NCBI GenBank assembly: GCA_028641055.1
Contig: CM054062.1
Span: forward strand, 21,199,639-21,263,638
DNA from: Alopecurus myosuroides
Taxonomy: Eukaryota; Streptophyta; Magnoliopsida; Poales; Poaceae
Direction: 5' to 3'
DNA: 64,000 bases
Within the stretch, counting starts at the first letter, position 1. Every line of letters starts with the position of its first letter. Below are positions 11,586 through 23,056 of the stretch, piece after piece. The position numbers and the translations under genes are program-made. Below the pieces are notes generated by a model that did not search any database, was not told the DNA's origin, and saw only the letters and a program-made list of their open reading frames with translations.

Positions 11586-12575
11586 TACTATACTTCTGTC
11601 CAGATTAACAAAGGGACAGATTTGGAAGCTGTGAAGTTTCTTCCCCTCATGTTATTGGACTGAGCTAGAGATTGAATCAATGGGTTACCATCAACAACTG
11701 TCGAGAGCTGAAAAGACATGGCGAAAGTATTCGCTCAGCACTTTCGGGGCACGTACAAATGTCCTAAGAGTATAAACCAGTTGAACCATTGCGTCCAATA
11801 TGAGGACGAGTCGTATTTCGACTTCATCTCAAGATGGACAACAACGAAGAATAGTTTCTCTAGAGTAAGTGATGTACAAGCAATGCATGCTTTCATCAAT
11901 GGCCTGAAACCCGGCCTCGCACCGTTCATGGTTGGTCCGAAAGGGCACAAAGATCTCGGATATATGCTTACCACCTCCAATGAGCACGCAGCGGCTGAAG
12001 ATGATATTAGAGCAAGAGGTGGAAATATTGATGCTTTGGCTCAAGCCAAAAAGGCACCCCGTTCTGAAAAGAAGGATACTCCAGAGGCACAGACAAAACC
12101 CAAAGAAGTAAACGCAACCTTTGGAAAGGATAATGGCAGCAAATGGGAAGGAAAAAGCACATAACCAATCTCCTACTCTAAGGACGAGTGGGAAAAGATA
12201 AACTCGGAAAACTTTGTGCACCGTTCGCAATTTGGGAAGCCTACCCATACAAATGCGCAGTGCCGCCTTAACAAGCATATGAAGGGCACTGCAGGATCTG
12301 GGAATAAAGGAAAGAATTCCAAGAGGAAGTTCAACAAGGAAAAGCCAGAAGCTGAGAAAGAAGAAAGTGAATCGGACACTGATGATAAAATCCAGGAACA
12401 ACAACGAAAAGGCGAGACAAAATTCCTGAGAGTTGAAGGAGAATGTAACCTAACTTTCCTGGCAACTCCCTCAGCAAAAGAGGCGAAAAGAACACTTCGA
12501 GAAATCAACGCGGTTGTTCCTCCAACACCAAAGTACTTGAAGTATTCAAATACACCCATTACCTGGGATCAGTGA
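11586..12575 (+). pseudogene. Element C gag, C-terminal part
   Basis: The reading frame recovers the Retrotrans_gag core: MAKVFAQHFRGTYK, then FDFISRWTTTKNSFSRVSD and AMHAFINGLKPGL. A charged linker follows, with IRARGGNIDALAQAKKAP. A second segment at 12216-12575 contains a zinc-knuckle-like stretch (PTHTNAQCRLNKHMKG) and an acidic/basic tail. The corresponding region of D is at 23053-23880 on the other strand. Stops at 11661 and 12165 break the frame. The protein would be the capsid/nucleocapsid precursor. Confidence 0.8.
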
Positions 12576-14291
12576 GATCATCCCGGAAACATCCCAGAAC
12601 CCGGCACGCATGCTTTAGTCGTAAGCATCTTCGAAACGCAGCTCAGGCATAGTAACATACATTTTGATGGTATTGTTCCTGGCAGGCAAGCACAATCCCT
12701 AGGAGAAATTTCCCTAGATGCAACCTTTGGAAAGATAGAACATTTCCGCCGGGAAAAGATCTCATTCGAGGTGGTGCCGTTCGAAAGTGTTTATCACGTA
12801 ATACTCGGACGTCCGGCTTTCGCCAAATTCATGGCAAGATCATTTTATATCTATAACAAGATGAAGATGCCAGGGCCAAAAGGAGGATTAATCACCATAA
12901 CTGGAGATTACAAATTGGCGAACGAGCTACAGAAAGGAAATGTCCTCTGTGCCGAACAGGTGATTCAGAAGAAGGAATTGAAGGAGCCAGCTAAGGAAGT
13001 TTTGCCGCTGGAAATGTCGTCAGGAAAAGAAAGTCGGAAAACGGCAGATAGCTTCAAGGCCTCGGAAAATACAAGACAGGTTATCCAAGATCCCAAAGAT
13101 CCAACAAAGTTTTTCGTAGTGGGAACTGGGATGACTGACAAATAGGAAGACACGCTCATCAAGTTCCTTCGTGAAAACTGGGACATTTTTGACTGTTGTC
13201 CTGCTGATATGCCAGGTGTACCTAGGGAACTTGCTGAGCACCAACTCAAAGTAATTCCAGGTTCAAAACTCGTTAAACATGGTCTCCGTTGTTTCGATGG
13301 AAGAATACGGAAGGCTATAGGCAAGGAAATTATCCGGATTTGAGCAGCTGATTTTATCCGGGAAGTTATACATACTTATTGGTCTGTGAACCCCGTATTA
13401 GTCTCGAAGAAAGACAATATTGTTCTTAGGATGTGTATAGATTACACTGTCTTGAACAAATTGTGTCCAAAAGATAGGTTCGCGTTACCGCGAATCGATC
13501 AAATAATAGATGCCACGGCTGGCTCTGAGCTTTTATGATTTTTGCATGTTTATTCCAGGTACCATCAAATACGCATGAAGGAGGATAATCAAATAAAAAT
13601 TTCCTTCATAACCCCGTATGGAACATACTATTACATAACCATGCCTTTTGGCTTGAAGAACACCGGCGCAACTTACCACCGTTGCATGCAAAGATGTTTG
13701 CATAGTCAAATCGGCAAAAACGTCCATGTTTACGTGGATGACATTGTTGTAGTTTCCAAGGAAAAGCATACACTCCTTAAAGATCTACAAGAAACTTTCG
13801 AAAATTTGCGCACTTATAAGATGAAGTTGAATCCATTAACCTGCGTATTCCAGGTTCCCTCGGGAAAGCTTTTATGTTTTATCGTTTCTCGTAGAGGAAT
13901 AGAAATAAACCCGGAAAAGATCAAGGAAATCTTGAATATCACAAGGCCTACATGCTTACAAGATGTTCAAAGATTGACGGATTCTGCAGCCGCAGTTAGC
14001 AGGTTTATAAGCCGGCTAGGTGACAAAGCTCTGCAATTATACAAATTGTTGAAGAAATTCGACAAATTTGAATGGACAGAAGAGGCGGACAACGCATTAA
14101 CCCAGCTAAAAGAAACCTTGATAAAAGCTCCGATTTTGGCATCCCCAAAAGACGAAGAACCCATGTTACTGTATCTTACAGCAACAAACATGGTTATTAG
14201 TGTGGTGATAATTGTGGAAAGACGGAAAGATGAGCAAAGCGTACCAGATCAACATCCACTGTACTACGTCAGCGAAGTGTTCTCCGAGTAA
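12576..14291 (+). pseudogene. Element C protease remnant, reverse transcriptase and RNase H start
   Basis: After a TGA at 12573 the frame continues, but about 100 bp present in D are missing near 12628. This removes the protease motif DGGSSINIMY and its catalytic aspartate. The post-protease region is open at 12771-13145. RT follows with several stops (for example TGA near 13341), then YHQIRMKEDNQIK, TMPFGLKNTGATYHR and the catalytic VYVDDIVVVSK at about 13730. The RNase H start (MLLYLTATN) runs to a stop near 14291. Confidence 0.85.
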
Positions 14292-15110
14292 AAGCAAAGA
14301 TATCCACATTATCAAAAGTTAGCATATGGCATGTTTTTTGCATCGCGAAAACTCCGCCATTATTTCCAAGGACATTCCATAACAGTGGTAAGCAAAGCAC
14401 CACTAGGAGATATCATCAACAATGCGGACGCAACAGGCCGAGTCTCCAAATGGGGCATTGAACTAGCTACGATCGACATTAAGTACCAACCTCGGACGGC
14501 AATTAAATCTCAGGTATTGGCAGATTTTATCGCTGATTGGACAAAAGCATTGGAAAACACACCAATGCCGGAGTCGGAATATTGGATCATGCATTTTGAC
14601 GGATCCAAAATGAAGTTAGGCGCTGGAGCTGGTGTAGTGATTAAATCTCCAAAAGGTGACATAATGGAATATGTATCACAAATACATTTTAACGCCATCA
14701 ACAATGTGGCAGAATACGAAGCTTTGCTTCATGGCTTGCATATTGCAAAGGAGATAGGAGTCAAGCATATACTTTGTTATGGTGACTCGGACTTGGTGCA
14801 GCATCAGCTAGACCAAAAATTGGATGCCAAAAGCCCCATTGTGGCCGAATATCGAAGAACTGTGAATGATTTTGCCATTTACTTCATATGATTTGAAGTG
14901 TTTCATATCAAAAGGGAAGAAAATTGGAACGCGGATGCATTAGCCCGCATGGGATCGGAAAGAGTGAAAACCCTACCACCTGGTGTGTTTGTCCAACACT
15001 TGCATGAACCGTCAATCAAAGGTGGAGATGTTGATTATCCTCTCGTTTACGAGTCAATTGAAGTCCTACTTGTTAATCCAGATTGGAAAATTCCATACTG
15101 AAACTTCTTA
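14292..15110 (+). pseudogene. Element C RNase H, archaeal-type RNase H and linker
   Basis: RNase H continues after a stop with MFFASRKLRHYFQGH. The archaeal-type RNase H follows with IMHFDGSKMKLGAGAG, SPKGDIMEYVSQIHF and NNVAEYEALLHGLHIAKE, then CYGDSDLVQHQL. A stop at 14889 interrupts the linker, which resumes with IKREENWNADALARMGSERVK. The arrangement is the same as in D and in element A. Confidence 0.83.
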
Positions 15111-16378
15111 GTCGATCAAATGTTCCCTGATGGAGCAGACGAAGTCTTGCAAAGGCAGATACAACGTCTATGCAAAGGATACACGGTAATCAATGGTTGC
15201 CTGTATAAACGCAGTACTATCGGAATTTTTCAGCGGTGTATTTCACCATAAGAAGGATGAGAAATCCTGCAAGAAATCCATGAAGGAGATTTCGGACATC
15301 ATGTCCAATCAAAAAGCATAGTCAAAAAAGCATTCCGCGCGGGTTTTTTCTGGCTCACAGCCAAGACAGATGCGGAGCACAAAGTAAACACATGTGCCGG
15401 ATGTCAGTATTACAACAAGAAGACGAATATGCTAGTTCAAGCACTCAAAACTATCCCTATCACATGGCCATTCATGGTCTGGGGGCTAGATATGATGGGA
15501 CCATTCAAAACTACAAGAGGCGGACTTACACATCTACTGGTTGCAGTAAATAAATGCACCAAGTGGATGGAGGCGAAACCCATCAAAAAACTTGATGGTG
15601 TGACCACCAGAAATTTCATCATTGACATAGTCATGAGATACGGCGCCCCACATAGCATAATCACGGATAACGGGACAAATTTCTCTATTGGAGAGTTGGC
15701 AAAATATTGCCAAAAACGGGAATTCACCCAGATCTAGCATCTGTGGCACACACATAATCCAATGGACAGGTTGAACGAATGAATAGTTCTATCCTGCAGG
15801 GAATACGTCCAAGACTCGAATCTCCTCTTCATAGATCAGCTGTAGCATGGGTAGAGGAATTACCTTCCGTGCTTTGGAGTATTCGGACGACGCCAAACAA
15901 ATCAACCGGGCAAACTCCGTTTTTCCTAGTTTATGGGACAAAAGCAGCGCTTCCTACGCATATGCTCCATGATAGCCCAAGAGTGCTAGCATACGAAAAA
16001 TCGGATGCCGAAAACGCACGACAGGATGCCGTTGATCTCTTAGAAGAAGAACGAGAACTTGTGCTGCAAAGATCCGCCATTTATCAGCAAGGACTGCGAC
16101 ATTATCATAGTCGTAAAATCAGACACCATTCTTTCAAAGAAGGTGACTTAGTGCTAAGATTGGTGCTGGAAAGGAAGCACAAATTAGCCCCAGTTTGGGA
16201 AGGAACATTTGTCATTAGCAAGGCTATGAAAAATGGATCTTACTATCTTGTAGATATTCGGGATACAGAAGATGATCTTAAAAGACCGAATCGGAAAAGA
16301 AAGAGAAAGATAGATGTAGAACTGGGAGAAACAAAGAGACACTGGAGCATCCAAAAGTTACGTCCCTTTTACACTTAG
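15111..16378 (+). pseudogene. Element C integrase
   Basis: The zinc-binding region around 15240-15420 is broken by stops. The core shows GLDMMGPF, IITDNGTNFSIGEL and, after a TAG at 15735, the last acidic motif NGQVERMNSS. The C-terminal part is a 199-codon open frame with LLEEERELVLQRSAIYQQ, EGDLVLRL and WEGTFVI, ending LRPFYT. As in A, there is no chromodomain. Confidence 0.83.
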
Positions 16379-16425
16379 TTCAAAAGGGACGTAACTCAAA
16401 GATGTTTACATAGAATTTGAACTAA
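16379..16425. other. Tail-to-tail inverted junction between elements C and D
   Basis: The end of C's integrase reads toward the end of D's integrase, with about 43 bp between the two stop codons. The phrase AAAAGGGACGTAAC occurs at 16381-16394 and 16430-16443. Its complement GTTACGTCCCTTTT occurs at 16357-16370, so the junction is locally palindromic. The two arms then read the same integrase, RT and gag in opposite directions, making an inverted repeat of almost 5 kb per arm, with repeats E and F inserted in the D arm. Confidence 0.8.
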
Positions 16426-16999
16426 GTGTAAAAGGGACGTAACTGCTGGATGCTCGAGGGTCTCTTTGTTTCTCCCAGTTCTACATCTATCTTTCTCTTT
16501 CTTTTGCGATTCGGTCTTTTAAGATTATCTTCTGTATCCCGAATATCTACAAGATAGTAAGATCCATTTTTCATAGCATTGCTAATGACAAATGGTCCTT
16601 CCCAAACTGGGGCTAATTTGTGCTTCCTTTCCTGCACCAATCTTAGCACTAAGGTACCTTCTTTCAAAGAATGGTGTCTGATTTTACGACTATGATAATG
16701 TCGAAGTCCTTGCTGTTAAATGGCGGATCTTTGTAGCACAAGTTCTCGTTCTTCTTCTAAGAGATCAACGACATCCTATCGTGCGTTTTCGGCATCCGAG
16801 TCTTCATATGCTAGCACTCTTGGGATATCATGGAGCATGTGCGTAGGAAGCAATGCTTCTGCCCCATAAACCAGGAAAACGGAGTTTGTCCGGTTGATCT
16901 GTTTGGCGTCGTTCGAATACTCCAAAGCCCGGAAGGTAATTCCTCTACCCATGCTCCAGCTGCTCTATGAAGAGAAGATTCGAGTCTTGGGCGTATTCC
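16422..16999 (-). pseudogene. Element D integrase, C-terminal part
   Basis: The open frame 16422-16667 has EGTLVLRLVQERKHKL and WEGPFVISNAMKNGSYY, ending LRPFYT. Upstream on the minus strand, after a stop near 16715, similarity continues through the glutamate-rich LEEEREL region and VAWVEELPS to 16999, where repeat E interrupts the gene. Confidence 0.83.
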
Positions 17000-19696
17000 T
17001 GATGTCTATGCATGCTTCTATTCTTGTAGAAAGTGTTGGGCCTCCAAGTGCAGAGGTTTGTAGAATAGCAGCAAGTTTCCCTTAAGTGGATCACCCAAGG
17101 TTTATCAAACTCAGGGAGGTAGAGGTCAAAGATATCCCTCTCAAGCAACCCTGCAATTAGGATACAAGAAGTCTCTTGTGTCCCCAACACACCCAATATA
17201 CTTGTCAGGTATATAGATGCACTAGTTTGGTGAAGAGATAGTGAAAAGCGGGTAATATGGATGGTTATAAGTAATAATAGCAATATGAAATAAATATGGA
17301 AGCAAGCAAACATGTTGATGAACAGGCGGAAAACGGTGTTTCAATGCTTGGAAACAAGGCCTAGGGATCCAACTTTCACTAGTGGACTGATATGTCTCCA
17401 ACGTATCTATAATTTCTGATGTTCCATGATGATATTATGCCAATTGCTACATGTTTTCTCCCTTCTTTATAGCATTTTTACACGTTTCCGGGACTAACCT
17501 ATTAACAAGATGCCAAGTGCCAGTTCCCTGTTTTCTGCTGTTTTTTATTTTAGAAAACTTGTTCTAGAAATATTCTCGGAATTGGACCCCACGAATTCCG
17601 AAATTCCTATTTTTCCCGGAAGCATCCAGAAGACCGAAGAGAAGTCGAAGGCGGGCACCAGGGGGCCTCACCATAGCCAGGCGCGGCCCCCCTTGGCCGC
17701 GCCTGGGGTGGTGAGGCCACCCTAGTGGCCCACCGACTCCGCCCTTTCGCCTATTTATTCCCCTCCGAAGGAAAACCCTAGATCAAAAATACCCGAAAAG
17801 TTCTGTAGCCGCCGTCGTCGTCAACCCAGGGGGGTTCTGAAGCCGTCTCCCGACACTTTGCCGGAGAGGAGATCATCATCGGAGGCTTCTTCATCATCAT
17901 GCCTGCCTCCGGAGTGATGCGTGAGTAGTTCATCCTTGGACTACGGATCCATAGCAGTAGCTAGATGGTTGTCTTCTCCTCCTATGCCTCAATGTTTAGA
18001 TCTCGTGAGTTGCCTAACATGATCGAGATTGTTCTTATGTAATTCTATGTGATGTGTTTGCTGGGATCCGATGAATATTGAACTTATGTCAAGTTGATTA
18101 TAGTCTTCATTGCATATGTTATTCGTGATCTTGCATGCTTTCCGTTGCTAGTGGTTGCTCTGGCCAAGTAGTTGCTAGTGACTCCAAGAGGGTGTATTTA
18201 TGCTCGATAGTTGGGTTCATGCCTCCTTTTCGCTTGTGCTCAGGGGAGGATGTGTTGTTGCCACTAGGGAGAAAACAGCGGTGTGAGTGCCCGCGTGCAC
18301 AGTCATTGCTTACATTACACACATTGCTTAATGCGATTATCTGTTTCTTGCAAGTGAATACCTAAGGGGGTTCGGATGATAACCTGAGGGTGGATTATTA
18401 GTCATAGATGCAGTTGGATTCCGGCCTATGTATACGTCTAATCTTTGTTTTTAGCAAGACCGGTGAGATTGACAACCTCACTGTACCGTTGGGACAATGT
18501 ATTTTGGTTGTGTTGTGTGTAGGTTCCGTGTTGTTGCTGACACCGTTGAGGCGCCATCACCACCGTCAGTGGCATGAACCTTCCGATGATCCTCTTTCTC
18601 CTACTGGATTGATAACCTTGGCTCTTAACTAAGGGAAATTCTTACTGCTGCACTCATCACACCCTCCACTTGGGGTTCCCAACACACCATACATAGCAAC
18701 AAGAATATCTGGTGTAGCGTGGAAACTCTCAACAATGATCACATAATTGAATAACAAAATATCTTATCTTCACTATGCTACTCTTAACCCTTTCCGTTTG
18801 GATAACGAACACTAATCATTGTGTAGGGCTGCAAAAAGCATTCCTTAAAGTAAGCATTCCCATGTCTAGTTAGCCCCACCTTGTGAACTTGAGAGCCCTA
18901 GAAGGTACTAGACAAACACCACAATTCATAGAGGAGACACACACGATGTGCACACTGTCACCTTCACACCACGGGACAAGGTGACTCCAAAGTTCATATT
19001 AATAAAACACTTGAGTAGCGCAATAGATGAAGAGTAACATCTACTTATTCAAGCAGATTACAAAGCTCACGATCACATATAGATCACACCATGGGAGAGA
19101 GAGATCAACCACATAGGTACCGGTAGAGCCCTCAACCTCGGGGGAGAACTACTTCCTCCTCATCATAGGAGATAACAACGTCGATGGAGATGGCGGTGGA
19201 GTCGATGGAGATGGCTTCCGGGGGCACTTCCCCATCCCGGTAGGGTGCCAGAACAGAGATTTGTTACCCGAAACTTGGGAAGACGATGACGGCGGCTACT
19301 AGGGTTTTCAGGAGGAAGGCCTTAAATAGGCGGAAGAGCAACACCGGTGGGCCACCAGGGTAGCCTCACCACCCTAGGCGTGGCCAAGGGGGGTCCCACA
19401 CCTGGATATGGTGAGGGTCCCCTGGTGCCCGTCTTCGACTCCTCTTTGGACTTCTGGATGCTTCCCGAGGAAATAGGAACTTTGGGATTCGCAGGGTCCA
19501 ATTTCGAGAATATTTCTAGAACAACTTTTCTGAAATAAAAAAACAGCAGAAAAAAGGAAACTGGAACTTGGCATCTTGTTAATAGGTTAGTCCCGGAAAA
19601 CGTGTAAAATTCTATAAAGAAGGGAGAAAACATGTAGGAATTGTCATAATATCAACATGGAATATCAGAAATTATATATACGTTGGAGACATATCA
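17000..19696 (-). mobile_element. Repeat E, solo-LTR-like, TG...CA ends, with insertion F
   Basis: The minus-strand copy starts TGATATGTCTCCAACGTAT at 19696 and ends GCATAGACATCA at 17000. It sits in D's integrase between ATTCC and TTTCC, an imperfect 5-bp duplication. Without the internal insertion F it is about 1.4 kb. It contains a promoter-like GC-rich stretch and a T-rich 5' part. TG...CA ends and a 5-bp duplication suggest a solo LTR or non-autonomous LTR element. I recognise the sequence as a common Triticeae repeat but cannot name the family. Confidence 0.65.
17388..18686 (+). mobile_element. Repeat F, inverted relative of E, nested in E
   Basis: It starts TGATATGTCTCCAACGTAT at 17388 and runs for about 1.3 kb to near CCCAACACACC (18678) or slightly beyond. 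Its first 400 bp match the reverse complement of 19290-19696. E continues on both sides (CACTAGTGGAC on the left, TGGTGTAGCGTGG on the right). A TATA-like CTATTTATTCCCC at about 17750 followed by AAACCCTAG fits an LTR promoter. The exact right end is uncertain. No protein is encoded. Confidence 0.6.
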
Positions 19697-20480
19697 TTTC
19701 CTGCAGGATAGAACTATTCATTCGTTCAACCTGTCCATTGGATTGTGGGTGTTCCACAGATGCTAGATCTAGGCGAATTCCCGTTTGTCGGCAATATTTT
19801 GCCAACTCTCCAATAGAGAAATTTGTCCCGTTATCCTTGATTATGCTGTGTGGGACGCCGTATCTCATGACTATGTCAATGATGAAATTTGTGGCGGTCA
19901 CACCGTCAAGTTTTTTGATGGGTTTCGCTTCCACCCACATGGTGTATTTATCTACTGCAACTAGTAGATGTGTAAGTCCGCCCCTTACAGTTTTGAATGG
20001 TCCCATCATATCTAGACCCCAGACCGCGAATGGCCATGTTATCGGGATAGTTTTGAGTGCTTGAGCTGGCATATTCGTATGCTTGGCGTAATACTGACAT
20101 CCGGCACATGTGTTTACTATGTTCTCCGCATCTGTCTTGGCTGTGAGCCAGAAATTAAAACCCCGCGCGGAATGCTTTTTTGACTATGTTTTTTTATTGG
20201 GCATGATGTCCGCAATCTCCTGCATAGATTTCTTGCAGGATTTCTCGTCCTTCTTATGGTGAAATACACCGCTGAAAAATTCTGATAGTACTGCGTTTAT
20301 ACAGGAAACCATTAATTACCGTGTATCCTTTGCATCGAAGTTGTATCTGCCTTTGCAAGACTTCGTCTGCTCCATCCGGGAACTTTTGATCGACTAAGAA
20401 GTTTAAGTATGGAATTGTCAAACGGATTAACAAGCAGGACTTCAATTAACTCGGAAACAAGAGGATAATCAACATCTCCA
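19697..20480 (-). pseudogene. Element D integrase, N-terminal and catalytic part
   Basis: The open frame 19665-20072 carries GLDMMGPF, GVPHSIIKDNGTNFSIGEL and NGQVERMNSS, covering the three DDE acidic residues. The first TDNG of the family is KDNG here. Upstream, the HHCC zinc-binding region (20080-20250) and the aRNH-INT linker (20254-20518) are in different frames. Repeat E follows directly after the codons for SSILQE. Confidence 0.83.
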
Positions 20481-21330
20481 CCTTTGATTGATGGTTCATG
20501 CAAGTGTTGGACAAACACACAAGGTGGTAGGTTTTTTCACTCTTTCCGATCCCATGCGGGCTAATGCATCCTCGTTCCAATTTACTTCCCTTTTGATATG
20601 CCGCTCTTCAAATCCTAGGAAGAAAATAGCAAACTCGTCCTCAGTTCTCCGATATTCGGCCATAATGGGGCTTTTGGCATCCCATGTTTGGTTTAGCTGA
20701 TGTTGCACCAAGTCCGAGTCACCATAACAAAGTATACAATTAACGCTTATCTACTTTGCAATATGCAAGCCATGAAGCAAATATTCGTATTCTGCCACAT
20801 TGTTGCTGGCGTTAAAATGTATTTGCAATACATATTCCATTATGTCACCTTTTGGAGAATTAAGCACTATACCAGCTCCAGCGCCTTCCTTCATTTTGGA
20901 TTCGTCAAAATGCATGATCCAATATTCCGACTCCGGCATTGGTGTGTTTTGCATTGCTTCCGTCCAATCAGCAACAAAATCTGCCAACACCTGGGATTTA
21001 ATTGTCGTCCGGGGTTGGTACTTAATGTCGATCGCAGCTAGTTCAATGCCCCATTTGGCGACTCGGCCTGTTGCGTCCTCATTGTTGATGATGTCCCCTA
21101 GTGATGCTTTTCTTACCACTGTTATGGATTGTCCTTGGAAATAGTGGCGGAGTTTTAGCGATGCAAAAAAACACGCCATATGTCAGCTTTTGATAATGTG
21201 GATGTCTTTGGTTTGACTCGGAGAACACTTCGCTGACGTAGTACACTGGATGTTGATCTGGTACGCTTTTCTCATCTTTTCGTCTTTCTACAATTATCAC
21301 CGCGCTGATAACCCTGTTTGTTGTTGTAAG
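20481..21330 (-). pseudogene. Element D RNase H, archaeal-type RNase H and linker
   Basis: The archaeal-type RNase H has IMHFDESK (DGS replaced by DES), SPKGDIMEYVLQIHF and NNVAEYEYLLHGLHIAK in the frame 20751-21179. A frameshift near 20750 leads to MVQHQLNQTWDAK and the linker KREVNWNEDALARMGSERVKK. Retroviral RNase H (YYVSEVFSESNQRHPHYQK) is upstream in another frame. Confidence 0.83.
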
Positions 21331-22294
21331 ATACAGTAACATGGGTTCTTCGTCTTTTGGGGATGCCAAAATCGGAGCTTTTATCAAGGTTTCTTTTAGC
21401 TGGGTTAATGCTTTGTCCGCCTCTTCTGTCCATTCAAATTTGTCGGATTTCTTCAACAATTTGTATAATGGTAGAGCTTTGTCACCTAGCCGGCTTATGA
21501 ACCTACTAACTACGGCTACAGAACCCGTCAATCTTTGAACATATTTTAAGCACGTAGGCCTTTTGATATTCAAGATCGCCTTGATGTTTCCGGGTTTACT
21601 TCTATTCCTCTGTGAGAAACGATAAAACCCAGAAGCTTTCCTGAGGGAACCCCGAATACGCACTTTAATGGATTCAACTTCATCTTATAAGTGCGCAAAT
21701 TTTCGAAAGTTCCTCGTAGATCTTCAAGGAGTGTATCCTTTTCCTTGGAAACTACGACAATATCATCCACGTAAACATGGACATTTTTGCCGATTTGACT
21801 ATGCAAGCATCTTTGCATGCAACGCCGGTAAGTTGCGTCGGCGTTCTTCAAGCCAGAAGGCATGGTTATGTAATAGTATGTTCCGTACGGGGTTATGAAG
21901 GAAGTTTTTATTTGATCCTCCTTCTTCATACATATTTGATGGTACCCGGAATAAGCATCCAAAAAGCATAAAGCTCAGAGCCAGTAGTGGCATCTATTAT
22001 TTGATCGATTCGCGGTAACGCAAACCTATCTTTTGGACACAATTTGTTCAAGCCGGTGTAATTTATACACATCCTAAGAAGAATATTATCTTTCTTCAGG
22101 ACTAATATTGGGTTCGTAGACCAATCGGTATGTATAACTTCCCGGATAAAATCAGCTGCTAAAAGCCGGATAATTTCCTTGCCTATAGCCTTCCGTTTTC
22201 TTCCATCAAAACAACGGAGACCTTGTTTGACGCGTTTTGAACCAGGAATTACTTTGAGTTGGTGCTTAGCAAGTTCCCTGGGTACACCTGGCAT
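21331..22294 (-). pseudogene. Element D reverse transcriptase
   Basis: Overlapping open frames 21079-21663, 21570-21962 and 21926-22294 give the complete RT. It begins MPGVPRELAKHQLKVIPGSK, then DAYSGYHQICMKKEDQIK, TMPSGLKNADATYRR and the catalytic VYVDDIVVVSKEKD. The connection domain TGSVAVVSRFISRLGDKALPLY follows. Two frameshifts separate the frames. Confidence 0.85.
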
Positions 22295-22357
22295 ATCAGC
22301 AGGACACCAGGAAAAAATGTCTCAGTTCTCACGAAGGAACTTGATGAGCACGTGTTC

Positions 22358-23056
22358 CTATTTGTCAGTCATCCCAGTTCCCACTACGACAAACTTTGTC
22401 AGATCATTGGGATCTTGGATAACATGTCTTGTATTTTCTGAGGCATTGAAACTATCTGCCGGTTTCCGACTTTCTTTTCCTGACGGGATTTCCATCGGCG
22501 AAACTTCCTTAGCTAGCTCCTTCAATCCCTCCTTCCAAATCACCTGTTCAACAAAGATGGCATTTCCTTTCTCTAGCTCGTTCGCCAATTTGTAATCTCC
22601 AGTTATGGTGATTACTCCTTCTTTTGGCCATGACATCTTCATCTTGTTATAGATATAACATGATCTTGCCATTAATTTGGCGAAAGCCGGATGCCCGAGT
22701 ATTGCGTGATAAACACTTTCGAATGGCACCACCCCGAATGAGATCTTTTCCTGGCGGAAGTGTTCTCTTTTTCCAAAGGTTACTAGGGAAATTTCTCCTA
22801 GGGATTGTGCTTGCCTGCCAGGAACAATACCATGAAAATGTATGTTACTGTGCCTGAGCTGGGCTTCGGAGATGTGTAGCTGCTTCAATGTACTCAGGTA
22901 CATGATATTGATACTAGATCCTCCATCCATCAGTACTCTTTTGAGCCTAGTGTTTTGAACAATAGGGCTTACGACTAAAGCATGCGTGCCAGGTTCTGGG
23001 ATGTTTTCGGGATGATCTGACTGATCCCAAGTAATTGGCGTATTTGAATACTTCAA
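22358..23056 (-). pseudogene. Element D aspartic protease region
   Basis: The 232-codon frame contains the protease core RVLMDGGSSINIMY with the catalytic aspartate, and GIVPGRQAQSLGEISL. It then has YHAILGHPAFAKLMARSCY, a stretch that precedes RT in this lineage. This segment is intact in D while C has lost its core by deletion, so D is the better reference for the family. Confidence 0.83.

Larger units (their letters stand above)
11582..16421 (+). mobile_element. Retand/Tat-type element C, gag to integrase
   Basis: This is a second, distinct Tat/Retand family, shared with element D. It enters in mid gag, where element A has inserted, and runs through gag, the region after protease, RT, RNase H, aRNH and integrase to LRPFYT at 16378. 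It has no 3' UTR or LTR: after about 40 bp it meets the inverted integrase end of D. Numerous stops and a deletion over the protease core show that it is dead. Confidence 0.88.
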
